A DNA stretch of 64,000 nucleotides from contig CM056742.1 in the NCBI GenBank assembly GCA_029851415.1, positions 86,356,748 to 86,420,747 on the forward strand, read 5' to 3'. The DNA comes from Eretmocerus hayati (taxonomy: Eukaryota > Arthropoda > Insecta > Hymenoptera > Aphelinidae). Shown piece by piece: positions 10,813 to 22,150 of the stretch. Below the pieces are notes generated by a model. That model was given only the letters and a program-made list of their open reading frames with translations, was not told where the DNA came from and made no database searches. Position 1 is the first letter of the stretch, and each line of letters starts with the position of its first letter. The position numbers were made by a program, and so were the translations under genes.

Positions 10813-11454
10813 TCAATAAATTCCTTACAAATGATATTTCGATGGGAATCTCATGGATAAGACTCTATATTTCACGTAATATTTAAAAGGTGTGTGTAAC
10901 TTCATCGAGTGAACAGATCATCACAACGCAGCATTGTATAGTAGTCAACATGACTTTCCATGAAATGATATCGTTTCGATCCACGTAACCATGAATTATG
11001 ATATATATATATGTAAATTCTCGAGCAGCAGCTCAAAATAACTCAAACAGAGTGCGTTCTATGACATCAAGAGTAGCAATTGTTCCATCCATTTTTGGAT
11101 AACTTCAATATATACACTAAACATCGACACATTTCCCGTCGAATATAGTACTTATGGAGTCCTATGGGTATGGAGTCCTATGTTTTCTGACAAATGCGTC
11201 TGCATTTGTCAGAAAAGGCACAATAAAAATTGTAATTTGAGGTTATCCATATCGAGTATCCTTGATGTAGACAGGGATAATAGACTGAATCTTGAGCATC
11301 AACATTATGAGAAACAGAGAAGGTGCCAGGTATGTCCTAGAGAAAAAATCGTGAGACCACAGAGGGCTGTGCCTCGTGCTCTCGCCCGATTTGCGATAGA
11401 TGCACTATTCTTCTGTGCAATGAGTGCGGAGGGTTTGGATTAATGTCAACATAA
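10813..11454 (+). repeat. 642-bp dispersed repeat, copy 1 (Cys-rich ORF)
   Basis: This segment (gtcaataaattccttac ... gtcaacataaga) is nearly identical to 12380-12608 plus 14703-15168. It interrupts the roughly 485-bp tandem array here and sits in other sequence at copy 2, so it moved as a unit. It contains an 87-codon ORF (11180-11443) with Arg/Cys-rich words (RRCQVCPREK). Another frame reads CASCSRPICDRC and CNECGG, which faintly recalls the cysteine-rich tail of piggyBac-type transposases. A transposase origin is only a guess, and no terminal repeats or TSD were found. Confidence 0.6.
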
Positions 11455-11740
11455 GATACTTGATGTTCAAACACCATTTGATCAATTTTTGGTGTGGACA
11501 CAACCCTGTCGTGGTGTTATTTCCACTTTATGTTCTCAATCTGTGGGAAAAGTCGTGGAATGACTCACCAAATATGCGATTCCCATCTTCTGCACGCTCG
11601 AGGATGACTAAACACACCGCGGAAGAGTCCATTGCGCCCGGAAGCTGATAAATCGGTTTCCCCTGTGGACAAGGCACCAGATAGATTCTATGTGGGTAAA
11701 TGATTCACCCCGGCTAACTTACCCTGGCTAACTTCCACGA
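11455..11740 (+). repeat. Truncated third copy of the 485-bp tandem unit
   Basis: It begins with cttgatgttcaaacaccatt and follows the other copies to caccccggctaactt. It then diverges after a short local duplication (ctggctaactt) and passes directly into the zinc-finger segment. Confidence 0.7.
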
Positions 11741-11963
11741 TATAGAAAATCTCACAAGGTACATTGAGGGTGCCCATGTTGCTAATAAGGTTTTCAAATG
11801 TAATTTATGCTTATACACTGGCAATCGAAATAGTTCGCTAATGCGACATGTTATAGTCCACAAGAATGAGAAACCTTACCACTGCAGCGAGTGCCAATTG
11901 AGATTCAAATATAAAGCTAGCAAAGTGGAACACGATCGATCACTTGGGCACGATCGACAGTGA
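11718..11963 (+). CDS. Two C2H2 zinc fingers (exon-like fragment)
   Basis: An open frame between stops at 11715 and 11961 encodes two classical C2H2 fingers: C-NL-C-x12-H-VIV-H starting near 11799, a KNEKPY linker of the TGEKPY type, then C-SE-C-x12-H-x5-H, ending shortly before the stop. Such fingers bind DNA, and this arrangement is common as the last exon of insect transcription factors. There is no upstream Met in frame. An AG at the end of a gatatag stretch near 11744 could be a splice acceptor, so it may be a terminal coding exon of a host gene, a duplicated exon or a captured fragment. Surroundings are all repeats, so an intact gene cannot be shown here. Confidence 0.55.
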   Translation, partial: LTLANFHDIENLTRYIEGAHVANKVFKCNLCLYTGNRNSSLMRHVIVHKNEKPYHCSECQLRFKYKASKVEHDRSLGHDRQ

Positions 11964-12379
11964 TTGATTCATTGTTCAAATCTATCTTGTCTGTCTTCAA
12001 TCACGTCTCGATCCTGGCAACGACCGTCTCCACAATTATTGTGTGATAAGTCTACGCGTATCGAGGACTCATTCACTCATGGAAATGTCGATCATCATTT
12101 GATCTATTCCTTCAAAACATTCCGAGGTAACTTCTTCTCTGCTTACTTCAACTTTCCTCTTTCGGAAGCAATCAAAATATCCACTTCATCGAAAAAATAG
12201 TTCCATCGTGTCTCGGGAGACTCAAAGAATTGCATCAAAAACCTTCTCACGCTTGACCACTCTTAATCCGATCCATCTGGGATGACTCGGGCTTGCTGCT
12301 CGAGGAGCACGATTCTTATGATAATTCATTGCTCCGACATTTGACAACCACCCTGTTTCGTCAATGTTTACGCAGAATA
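11964..12379. other. Intervening sequence after the zinc-finger segment
   Basis: No gene recognised. It could be 3' untranslated sequence of the zinc-finger segment. One 78-codon frame (11964-12200) has no recognisable motif. Confidence 0.4.
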
Positions 12380-12573
12380 TGTCAATAAATTCCTTACAAA
12401 TGATATTTCGATGGGAATCTCATGGATAAGACTCTATATTTCACGTAATATTTAAAAGGTGTGGGTAACTTCATCGAGTGAACAGATCATCACAACGCAG
12501 CATTGTATAGTAGCCAACATGACTTTCCATGAAATGATATCGTTTCGATCCACGTAACCATGAATTATGATAT

Positions 12574-12612
<39 letters not shown>

Positions 12613-15168
12613 TCATTCTGGAGCAAGCTGGACAAAACCGTCACCAGGGGGGTCTGGGAAAAATCCGCAAAAATTTTTTTCCATCAGTACTATGTTAAAA
12701 TAGTACGAAAAAATTTTTTTCAGATTTTTTCGGCCCCCCTTGTGGGCCCCAGGGCCTATAAAAGGGCCATTTTAGGCCCTTTTTTAGCCTATTCTAAGAA
12801 AATCATAGTTCCAACGCAATTCAATATTTTTCAACGTACTTGGGCGCATTTTTCTCGTCAAGACTAGTACTTTTGAAAAAAAAAATTGTCCAACGCCACT
12901 TAGTGAGCCTGACGGCTTCTGCAAGCTAATTATCGAGAGCAAATTTTAGCGATTTTTGGGCCTGCTTCAAAGCGATCTAGCTCCTACTAGACATGTGATA
13001 ATCGACTTCTGCAGGTGGTCATTTCAAAGGTCTTGAAAAAATCTACAATTTGACCACCTGCAAAAGTCGATTATCGTACTTTTCATAGGAGCTATAGCCG
13101 ATACAAGTTGAGCTATTTACGAAAAAGTCGAAAATTCAGGACTCGATTCCAAAAATATATCTTAATTTTTTTTCACCAAACTTGTGCGAAAATGTTCTTT
13201 CAGACATCTACTTTTAGTAAAAAAAATTTGGCGGAGGTTATTTTTTTTTATTTTTTTTGCCGAGCGTTACAAAATGCCGCATTTCGTGGTTTTAGCAAAA
13301 ACGGCATCTTTGACCACGGTAGCATACGCTCCCATCTGGACTGATGTGCACCAATCTGTGTGGAAGTACTCCCCAAAGTACCCCCAAGTACGTGTGAGAA
13401 GTTGCGGGGACGTGCCTCCAGCCAGGAGCGAGCTGTAAGTTCTATTTACCGTGTCAAAAATAGGCATTATTTTGGCTATTCGAGCGTAAGCGACCGAGAG
13501 CATGATTTTACTTGTTCTGGCTTACAAATGAGATAATGGACTAGAATGAGGATCGAAACATATTTTTCCGACTCAAAATGACCATCTGAACACAATTCCG
13601 AGGTCAGTTCAGCTCTAGAATGTCGTCCAGTGCCTCAACGGTGTCAGAACCCGTCGACAGAATCTAAGTTCTTGAGGGTCAGAGGGACGACTATTTAGAG
13701 CAAAACTGACCTCGGAATTGTGTTCAGATGGTCATTTTGAGTCGGAAAAATATGTTTCGATCCTCATTCTAGCCCATTATCTCATTTGTAAGCCAGAACA
13801 AGTAAAATCATGCTCTTGGTCGCTTACGCTCGAATAGCCAAAATAATGCCTATTTTTGACACGGTAAAGAGAACCTACAGCTCGCTCCTGGCTGGAGGCA
13901 CGTCCCCGCAACTTCTCACACGTACTTGGGGGTACTTTGGGGAGTACTTTCACACAGATTGGTGCACATCAGTCCAGATGGGAGCGTATGTTACCGTGGT
14001 TAAAGATGCCGTTTTTGCTAAAACCACGAAATGCGGCCTTTTGTAACACTCGGCAAAAAAAATCAAAAAAAATAACCTCCGCCAAATTTTTTTTACTGAA
14101 AGTAGATGTCTGAAAGAACATTTTCGCACAAGTTTGGTGGAAAAAAATTAAGATATATTTTTGGAATCGAGTCCTGAATTTTCGACTTTTTCGTAAATAG
14201 CTCAACTTGTATCGGCTATAGCTCCTATGAAAAGTACGATAATCGACTTTTGCAGGTGGTCAAATTGTAGATTTTTTCAAGACCTTTAAAATGACCACCT
14301 GCAGAAGTCGATTATCACATGTCTAGTAGGAGCTAGATCGCTTTGAAGCAGGCCCAAAAATCACTAAAATTTGCTCTCGATAATTAGCTTGCAGAAGCCG
14401 TCAGGCTCACTAAGTGGCGTTGGACAATTTTTTTTTCGAAAGTACTAGTCTTGACGAGAAAAATGCGCCCAAGTACGTTGAAAAATATTGAATTGCGTTG
14501 GAACTATGATTTTTTTAGAATAGGCTGAAAAAGGGCCTAAAATGGCCCTTTTATGGGCCCTGGGGTCCACAGGGGGGCCGAAAAAATCTGAAAAAAATTT
14601 TTTCGTACTATTTCAACATAGTACTAATGGAAAAAAATTTTTGCGGATTTTTCCCAGACCCCCCTGGTGACGGTTTTGTCCAGCTTGCTCCAGAATGACT
14701 CATATATATATATATATGTAAATTCTCGAGCAGCAGCTCAAAATAACTCAAACAGAGTGCGTTCTATGACATCAAGAGTAGCAATTGTTCCATCCATTTT
14801 TGGATAACTTCAATATATACACTAAACATCGACACATTTCCCGTCGAATATAGTACTTATGGAGTCCTATGGGTATGGAGTCCTATGTTTTCTGACAAAT
14901 GCGTCTGCATTTGTCAGAAAAGGCACAATAAAAATTGTAATTTGAGGTTATCCATATCGAGTATCCTTGATGTAGACAGGGATAATAGACTGAATCTTGA
15001 GCATCAACATTATGAGAAACAGAGAAGGTGCCAGGTATGTCCTAGAGAAAAAATCGTGAGACCACAGAGGGCTGTGCCTCGTGCTCTCGCCCGATTTGCG
15101 ATAGATGCACTATTCTTCTGTGCAATGAGTGCGGAGGGTTTGAATTAATGTCAACATAAGATTGTTCG
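12380..15168 (+). repeat. 642-bp dispersed repeat, copy 2, split by palindrome
   Basis: The left part 12380-12608 matches 10813-11010 and runs into an expanded (TA)n tract. The right part 14703-15168 matches 11005-11454. The only coding-level difference noticed in the ORF is a final Asp to Asn change (14885-15148). The 2.1-kb palindrome sits exactly in the TA tract, showing it inserted after the repeat was copied. Confidence 0.85.
12609..14702. mobile_element. 2.1-kb palindromic element in a (TA)n tract
   Basis: Arms 12609-13609 and 13704-14702 (about 1.0 kb each) are near-perfect inverted copies around a 94-bp spacer. Ends read TGAGTCATTCTGGAGCAAGC on both sides. The element is flanked by TATATA on both sides, so the TSD is TA or a longer TA word, as in Tc1/mariner-like insertions, but no transposase remains. 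Each arm carries its own smaller hairpin (about 13001-13075, reading aatcgacttctgcaggtggtca and its complement). The 78-codon mirrored ORFs (13267-13503, 13810-14046) are by-products of symmetry. Confidence 0.88.
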
Positions 15169-15530
15169 AAATATCCCTCACTGTTTTTCTATCGTTTTCT
15201 AACAAGAAACAAGTGTTTTCCTTGTTGTCCCCTATAATATTATAGTATCCTCATAAGGTATAACATCAACGTTTTGTTCCTTAGGAAATTCCCCGTGATA
15301 TGTCAGAATAGATATCACTTTTGGAAGATTCATCATCGCCATATCCTTTCCTCAAATCTGCCTTATCTTGAGATGACTCACAAGGAGAGTCCGGAGTCTC
15401 CGGGTTCTGAAATCTCACCAAAATTCTTTTACAGTTTCGTACTACCTAGAATATGAAGAATCCAAAGCAACTCTGTCAAATGGGCCTTCTGTCCAGAGCT
15501 ACAAGCAAAAATGTTAGCGTTGCCAGTATA

Positions 15531-15570
<40 letters not shown>

Positions 15571-16100
15571 TTTTTAACATGGGCCTATATGGGCAATGTT
15601 AATGTCATGGGCTGTAACTTTGAACAGGCGGCCCATTTGACGGAGTTACTCTGGATTCTTCATATTCTAGGTAATACGAAACTGTAAAAAAAATTTTGGT
15701 GAGATTTCAGGACCCGAAGACTCCGGACTCCCCTTGTCAGTTGAATTTTCAGCCCATTTCGATGGAATTTGGCTCTTTCAGAACTTTTTTAGTAGAAAGA
15801 GTCATTTTTGCATTTTCAGAAACATTTGAATTCTTCCAAACTTTTCATTTGACCTTGGCGATTATCTGAGCACGTTGTTCCATTGGAAACATATCAAAGA
15901 TGCTACGAAAGAATTTTCAAGTCGAATGATCGATTGTAGCAGCCACAGCGTAAGTTCTTCTACCGGGGTCAAATCCATCCATCCAGTGTGCCAGCCATGT
16001 TAATTGGCAAGAGTGTGCCAGCTAAGGGGTAACATGAGAATGGAAAGTGAATCAATCCAGTCAAAATTTCGGCGACTTGCTAGATTTTGGCGAGGAAAAC
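15169..16100. repeat. Inverted repeat with central (TA)n, otherwise unassigned
   Basis: Segments 15376-15490 and 15618-15737 are inverted copies sharing blocks such as cctagaatatgaagaatcc. Between them lies a (TA)n tract at 15533-15567. The rest of the interval, up to the LINE tail, shows nothing recognisable. Confidence 0.65.
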
Positions 16101-16104
16101 TTTG

Positions 16105-19100
16105 CAAGGATAGATAGATAGATAGATAGATAGATACGTTTATTATTCTGCCAATAGGCAAAAACCAAGTAATCATCACATATGTAAACATATTGTCAGA
16201 GTATTTCACTACTAGATGCACACATTAAAAATACCATTTGCAAAGAAATAAGAAAAATTCTGGCTACAATATAATAAGTATAGATATTTGGTCAGCGCTT
16301 CTAGCAGTCTTAGTTTATCACAGGTATGACACGTCACTTAATAAATATAAAAAAAAAAGACAGGGTTGCACTAATGAAATATATACCTTTTTCTATCTTG
16401 CTGAGAATGCTCATTCCAATACATCTGGGATGATCGGGGAGCCCCGGGAGTCAAGCATGAAGAAATGAGACTTTAAAGCGAGTTTGAATGATGATAATGA
16501 GGGTGAGCTGCGCAGAAGGGGCGGTAGAGAGTTCCAGAGCCTGGCACCACGATACTGAAAGGAGTATTCAGTGGCTTTGAGCCGGACTCTGGGGATGTTG
16601 AGATCTCTCTCATCACTCCGACTGGTGCATCTATGCTGGTACTTGGTGAACATTGCAGCCAAGTATTCGGGCTCTTTCATTCTAATTGCTTTGTAGATGA
16701 GAATGGCTGCAAAATATAGTCTACGAGAGTCCAATCGTAGCCAGCACAGACGCTCCCTGTACGGGGTGATGTGTTCGTCCCTCCTGACGCCAAAAATGTA
16801 CCTCACACATGAATTATTCAGTCGTTGCAGTCGCGTCCGTTGCGTTTCGTCTGCGTCAAGATATACCACTGTGCAATAGTCCAGGTAGGGTTGGACTAGG
16901 GTCTCGACCAGTCTTCGGCGGAGAGTCTCGGTGGTACACGCCCTTATGAATCGCAGACCATACAGGGCTCTGTTGACTTTCTTTGCTACTTGGTCGGTCT
17001 GCGATTCCCATTCTAATTTACTGTCAAGTGTCACACCAAGACTCACGACCGTGTCACTGAAGGGAATTGTCACCCCGCCCGGCATCCCAACACCAGCCAG
17101 ATCCATCTCTCTCAGCTCATTGACATTGCGCGCCGAGCCGAAAAAGATTGATTTGGTCTTGCCAGCATTAAGGCGCAAGCCAGAAGACTCAGCCCAGTCA
17201 GCGACTAATCGAGACGCCTCTTCGAGTTGAGCAATGCCCTCCAACACATTTTCTTTCTCAACATGTAGATAAATTTGAAGATCGTCCGCGTAAAATAGGT
17301 GTTTAACGGGCATTCCACCGAGTATGTCTGGCAGATCATTGACGTAGAGACTGAACAAAAGAGGCCCGAGAACGGAACCTTGTGGAACTCCAAGATTGGT
17401 TTTGAGCCAATCAGAATCGCCGCTGTTCTGCGATGTCACCATTTGGGACCGCCCTTCGAGATATGATTTTATCCACAAGAGCGCCGTTCTCGAGAAGCCA
17501 AGCGGGCGGAGTTTCTGCAACATTTTTGAAGGCGATATGGTGTCAAACGCTTTACTGAAATCGAACAGTAGTAGTAACGTAACCATCTTCTTGTCTTTGG
17601 CCATACGAATGTCGTCGGTCAGTTTTAGCAGAGCTGTCTGTGTGCTGTTATGTTGTCGGAATCCAGTCTGGAGGGAATCAAGCAAACCTTTCTCTTTGAG
17701 GTACTCCATGAGCTGGTCATGAGCTATCTTCTCCAGAACCTTGGAGAGAAAGCACAGCAATGCGATAGGGCGGAAATCAGAGAGAGCTGATGGTGCTGTT
17801 GATTTCTTCAATGCAATTAGCTGCGCCTTCTTCCAAGCCTCCGGGAAGACACCTTGAGCAAACGAGGAGTTGAAAATTTTGACAATAATGTCGCTGATGG
17901 TTGGCAGAGCTTTTGCAATCACGGTTTGAGGAATCCCGTCTACCCCACGAGCTTGAGATGAGAAGTGCTTCACAGCCAATATGACATCAACCTCATTAGT
18001 GGGCTTGAAGGAGAAGCCTGTGTCATCGGCTAGAGAAACAACTTCCTCTGCTACCCGAGTGCTCTCGTGAGGCGAGATAGAGACTCCTGCAAAGTGGGCA
18101 TTCAATTCATCCGGCGTAAATCCATGCAACTCTTCCTCCTTGCTCTTGGGTAAGAGGCCGAGGTTGCGCATTTCCTTCCAAATATTCTTGTTCGTATCAA
18201 GAGCGTCCGCGAGGTGATTATGAAGGAAATTATTCCGCTCTTGAGCTGCGCGCTCCTCAACCTCTTGACTCAGACGAAGAAACTCATTGAGAGATGACGT
18301 TCGACCAGTACGCCGATAACGCCTTTTTGCCGCCCGGCATCTCGCAATGAGCAGCTTTAGCTCGGGACCAGCCCATGGAGGACTTTTGTCTTTGGGTTGT
18401 ACAGTTTTCAGTGGTGCTATTGAATCGATTGCTGCACGAAGGTTTTCATTGAAACATTTTACAGCTCCCTCTAGATCAGATTCAGCGCTGTCTATTGGTG
18501 ACCAGTCCATCCGCTGTAGCACATCGTTCAACTGTCCGGGTTCGATGTCATTGTATTTCCGGAACGAGAACGGTTTTTTCACCGGTTTGGGGACGAAGAT
18601 GTCAATCGTTGCTTCGATGAGTGCATGGCCTCCAAAGCACGAGAGATGAATGTTCTGTGCGTCAGTTACAGTATCGTTGTCGTCGACCAGTATGATGTCA
18701 ATCCAAGTGTGAGAGGTGAGAGTGTGGTGAGTCGAGCCGTGCTGGACTAGCTGTAGAGATAGTTCGTCGGTTAGCCGTCTGATGGTCATCGCGTCAGTGG
18801 ATGAAGTCAGCATATTTGCATTCAGGTCCCCCATGATAATTTTGTGACTGAAGTCACTTGACAAATCGCGCATAACATCAAATACGTCAGAGTCCTGACT
18901 TAACGGAACGTCAGGGGGTCGGTATATCACTCCCACGAGGATAGGTGGGGAGTTGCCCTTTTGTACGCTACAGAATAAATACTCTGATTTCAGAGGTTTA
19001 CCTTTGCAAGTTGTGTCTGAACATGCCAATTTCTTGACTTTGTAATCGCTGCGTACGTAAAGAGCAACACCACCACCAACTCTATTCCGATCTTGCCTGA

Positions 19101-19206
19101 TTACTGAAAATCCTGGGACCTGAATGAGGCTATCATCCACTTTCGCTTCCAGCCACGTCTCGGCAACACCAAAGATATGAGGATTTATGTAGGAAAATGT
19201 GAACTA
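16105..19206 (-). mobile_element. LINE (non-LTR retrotransposon), 5'-truncated
   Basis: A minus-strand element with a 3' untranslated part (about 16136-16410) ends in a (TATC)n tail, seen on the plus strand as gatagata at 16109-16135. Tetranucleotide tails of this type are found in CR1/L2/Jockey-like groups. The coding part starts inside the endonuclease domain: sequence resembling GVAETW is visible near 19165-19180 and the frame is lost near 19206. Target-site duplications were not identified. Confidence 0.85.
16411..19140 (-). CDS. LINE ORF2: endonuclease (partial) and reverse transcriptase
   Basis: The 909-codon uninterrupted frame encodes the back of an exonuclease-endonuclease-phosphatase domain (residues about 1-200: GVIYRPPD, GDLNANM, SHTWIDIIL), then a reverse transcriptase. 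RT motifs include DFSKAFDTI (motif A region, about 525), GVPQGSVLGPLLFSLYVND (about 585) and YADD at 617-620 with catalytic aspartates. A basic, Arg-rich C-terminal thumb follows. It would nick target DNA and copy the element RNA. The annotated Met is not the true start, because in-frame homology continues upstream to about 19206. The first 60 or so endonuclease residues are missing. With no internal stop it is a fairly recent copy. Clade is not certain. Confidence 0.88.
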   Translation of the reverse strand: MDDSLIQVPGFSVIRQDRNRVGGGVALYVRSDYKVKKLACSDTTCKGKPLKSEYLFCSVQKGNSPPILVGVIYRPPDVPLSQDSDVFDVMRDLSSDFSHKIIMGDLNANMLTSSTDAMTIRRLTDELSLQLVQHGSTHHTLTSHTWIDIILVDDNDTVTDAQNIHLSCFGGHALIEATIDIFVPKPVKKPFSFRKYNDIEPGQLNDVLQRMDWSPIDSAESDLEGAVKCFNENLRAAIDSIAPLKTVQPKDKSPPWAGPELKLLIARCRAAKRRYRRTGRTSSLNEFLRLSQEVEERAAQERNNFLHNHLADALDTNKNIWKEMRNLGLLPKSKEEELHGFTPDELNAHFAGVSISPHESTRVAEEVVSLADDTGFSFKPTNEVDVILAVKHFSSQARGVDGIPQTVIAKALPTISDIIVKIFNSSFAQGVFPEAWKKAQLIALKKSTAPSALSDFRPIALLCFLSKVLEKIAHDQLMEYLKEKGLLDSLQTGFRQHNSTQTALLKLTDDIRMAKDKKMVTLLLLFDFSKAFDTISPSKMLQKLRPLGFSRTALLWIKSYLEGRSQMVTSQNSGDSDWLKTNLGVPQGSVLGPLLFSLYVNDLPDILGGMPVKHLFYADDLQIYLHVEKENVLEGIAQLEEASRLVADWAESSGLRLNAGKTKSIFFGSARNVNELREMDLAGVGMPGGVTIPFSDTVVSLGVTLDSKLEWESQTDQVAKKVNRALYGLRFIRACTTETLRRRLVETLVQPYLDYCTVVYLDADETQRTRLQRLNNSCVRYIFGVRRDEHITPYRERLCWLRLDSRRLYFAAILIYKAIRMKEPEYLAAMFTKYQHRCTSRSDERDLNIPRVRLKATEYSFQYRGARLWNSLPPLLRSSPSLSSFKLALKSHFFMLDSRGSPIIPDVLE

Positions 19207-19506
19207 TGAAGCGACATAATGAGACTAACCAGCAGAGTCATTACATACTGATTAGGTTGAAAATCTGCAAATAGTGCTCTTCCAGCACAATGAGACGGTG
19301 TCAAAAATCGTAGGCCTCTACGCTGAAGTGTTCTCCAGCTACATTTCCAGACATTACCATTGCAAGTATACATAGAGATAAATAATGTATCATACAGGGT
19401 CTCACTGAAAGAGCATCTTAAAGATCACAAGAGAAACTACCTGTTTTGGGGTATTTTGGGGTCGCTGAGGACAAATTTGAGATCACCCAGTTTCCAAATC
19501 ATGTTA
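19207..19506. other. Unassigned sequence upstream of the LINE
   Basis: No feature is supported. Positions 19450-19506 resemble, in the same orientation, 22157-22215 and 22280-22345 (gagatcac-cag...atcgtgtta), a short dispersed motif flanking the next palindrome. Confidence 0.4.
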
Positions 19507-22150
19507 CGGGAGCGGAAGGCACGGTGTGCCTGGATGCATTTTTTTCCAAAGTGAAAACTCCCTCTGAGATTATTTTGGTTTCTGATTCTACATTATTGGG
19601 GCATCATTCTCCCACAAAAATTGAAATCGCGGGCTGAGCCCTTTTGAAGGAATGTGGTTTGGAACATTTTCCGCCCTTGGTCTGGGAACGCCCAAGAGAT
19701 ATGGCTCATCCTTCGTTGGATATGAGCCCAAAACGGAGTTTCTTCAGTTTCCAACACTAGATTCCAAAAAATATGACCTCTTTGGGTCCTTCTGAGGCTT
19801 GTTGGATAAGGCATGTACCCTGAAAACCCTCAAAAAAGGCAAAGAACCAATGTCCTGAGGCATCAAGAGCTCATTCAGGAGCCCTTGGGTGGATTGGGCC
19901 AAAAATGTCTATTTGTACTCTTGCAGAGTATGCACACTAATTCCATAGGGAGGTGGTTTTGGAACAAACCATTCTCATGTGCAAACCTTTCGAATGAGGC
20001 ATTAAAGAATTGTTGAAACTGTAAAACAGGTTTCCCTTGTGAGAATGGGACCGGAGTAGATTTAAAACGGAGTAATACGTGTTTTTGAATCATTCTGCAC
20101 AAGGATTGGCCGTCTCTTGATTTGGACGAGTTGAAAATGGTGCCCATAAAATCAGGAAATAGCTCGGAGTCCTCTCTTTGGATAGGCCAATAGCTTCTCT
20201 GCGCGCACTAGTGTTCATATTCCTCGTCTCCCTAGTCAATTACAGATGCAAATCATATCTGAACTACTGCATATTGGGTCTAAATTGATTGAGGAGGAAG
20301 AGACAATGAAAGAGTCTGCAGCACCATATCCGTGATGTCTTTTTCATTCAGCCCGACTGACAAGGAGAGCATCAGGTCTGTGGAACACGGGTCTTGATGA
20401 AACTCTGGGGAATCATCTCGTTTTGTTGAAAAATGGAAGTATCTCTGAGGGTTGAGTAAAATAGGCCTCCTTTCTCGAGATACAGCTATGGAGAGAAACA
20501 TTTGTATATAAGCTCATGTTGAAATGACACATATATAGATATACAAACAATGCTAACCTCCATAGCTGTCACTCAGGATAGGAGGCCCATTGGATTCAAC
20601 CCTTGGAGATACCTCCATTCTTCATTGGAACAACGTGATTTCCAGAGTTTCATCAAGATCCGGGTTTCGCAGACCTCGTGTTCTCCTCGTCAGTCCTTCT
20701 CTAGGAATGCTATTCTCATATTTGACCTCAAAGTCACGAAAAAAACTAACTTTGATTGGTCTACTAGTGGAAAACTTATATAGCGATGAGTCATGAAAAT
20801 ATCAAATACGTTGTTGATGTAAGTGTTTTGTTAAACATTTTTCCGTTACTCCAACCTAAAAATGCCGCGTTTAAATGGGATTTTAGGGTTCTCGCGATGA
20901 AAAAATATATCCACACTTCGCTTGCAAGCCCATTTTGGGCACTGGACGACATTTCTGTCTCGCTTCGCTCGTCAGACAAACTGTTCTTGTGCCCAAAATC
21001 GGCTAACTCGCTGAGTACGGAAATATACCATTGTATAACGATAGTTGAACAATTTACTTGGAAATTTCTAGTTGTATGAAATATACGGGAGGGTTCAGAA
21101 GTTATTGTGTAGTTCCATTATATTTCTGGGAACAAATTATCCCTTCTCGGCAGGATGCGTATTCGAGTGATACTATAATGACTCGTCGCTATATAAGTTT
21201 TCTATTATCATGTATACCACTCAAAGTTACTCTCTTCCTGACTTTGAGGTCAAATGTGAGAACAGCATTCCTAGAACAGGACTCAGTCGGGCTGCATGGA
21301 AAAGATATCACGGATATAGTGCCACAGATTCTTTCATTGTTCGAATCATCTGCGATACTCTTCCTCATACATCGATTTAGATCCAATATGTAGTAGTTCG
21401 GATATGAACTGTCTGTTATTGACTGGGGAGACGAGGAGTATGAGTATGAGTGCGTGCAGAAAAGCTATTGACCTATCCAAAGAGAGGACTCCAAGCTATT
21501 TCCTGATTTTATGCGCACCATTTCGAACTCGTTCAAATTGGAAGACGGTCAATCCTCGTGCAAAAAAATTCAAAAACACGGATCACTCCGTTTCAAATCC
21601 ACTCCGATCCCATTCTCACAAGGAACACCTGTTTTACAGTTGCAACAATTTTTTGAGTGCCTCAATGGAAACGTTTTCACATGAGAATGGTTTGTTCCAA
21701 GACCATCTTCCTGTGGAAACAGTGTGCAACCTCTGCAAGAGTACACATAGACATTTTTGGCCCAATCGACCCAAGGGCTCTTGAGCGAGCTCTTGAGGCC
21801 TCAAACATTGGTTTTTCACCTTTTTGGAGGGTTTTCAGGGTACATGCCCTATCCAAAAAGCCTCAAAAGGAGCTAAAGAGGTCACATTCTCTGGGATCTA
21901 GTGTTGGGAGGTAAAGAATCTCCGTTTTGGGCTCATATCTAACGAGGGATGAGCCATATCACTTGGGTGTTCCCAGACTATGGGCGAAAAATGTTCCAAA
22001 CGATATCCCTTCGAAAGGGCTCAGCCCGCGATTTCAATCTTTGTGGGAAAATGATGACCCAATAAGGTAGGATCAGGAACCAAAATAATCTCAGAGGGAG
22101 TAATTACTCTGAGAAAAAATAGGTTCAGGCACACCGTGAAGGGCGGATTG
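19507..22150. mobile_element. Old palindromic element (foldback-like)
   Basis: The left part (about 19507-20800) and right part (about 21170-22150) are inverted and diverged copies. Blocks match at 19540-19700 and 21960-22110, at 19860-20147 and 21600-21784, at 20280-20350 and 21290-21390, and at 20700-20790 and 21180-21280. The left part has an extra inner hairpin (20344-20505 with 20548-20705) not present on the right. The centre (20800-21160) is unique. Similar peptides read from the two arms (for example HENGLFQ) come from the symmetry. Divergence implies an older insertion. Exact ends and TSD are not resolved. Confidence 0.75.

Noticed and set aside
13267..14046. Conserved 78-codon ORF pair
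   Set aside because: Mirror copies in the arms of one palindrome, so similarity is not evidence of coding.
21404..21784. 126-codon ORF similar to the minus-strand ORF at 19875-20147
   Set aside because: The similarity is explained by the inverted arms of the old palindrome; no domain.
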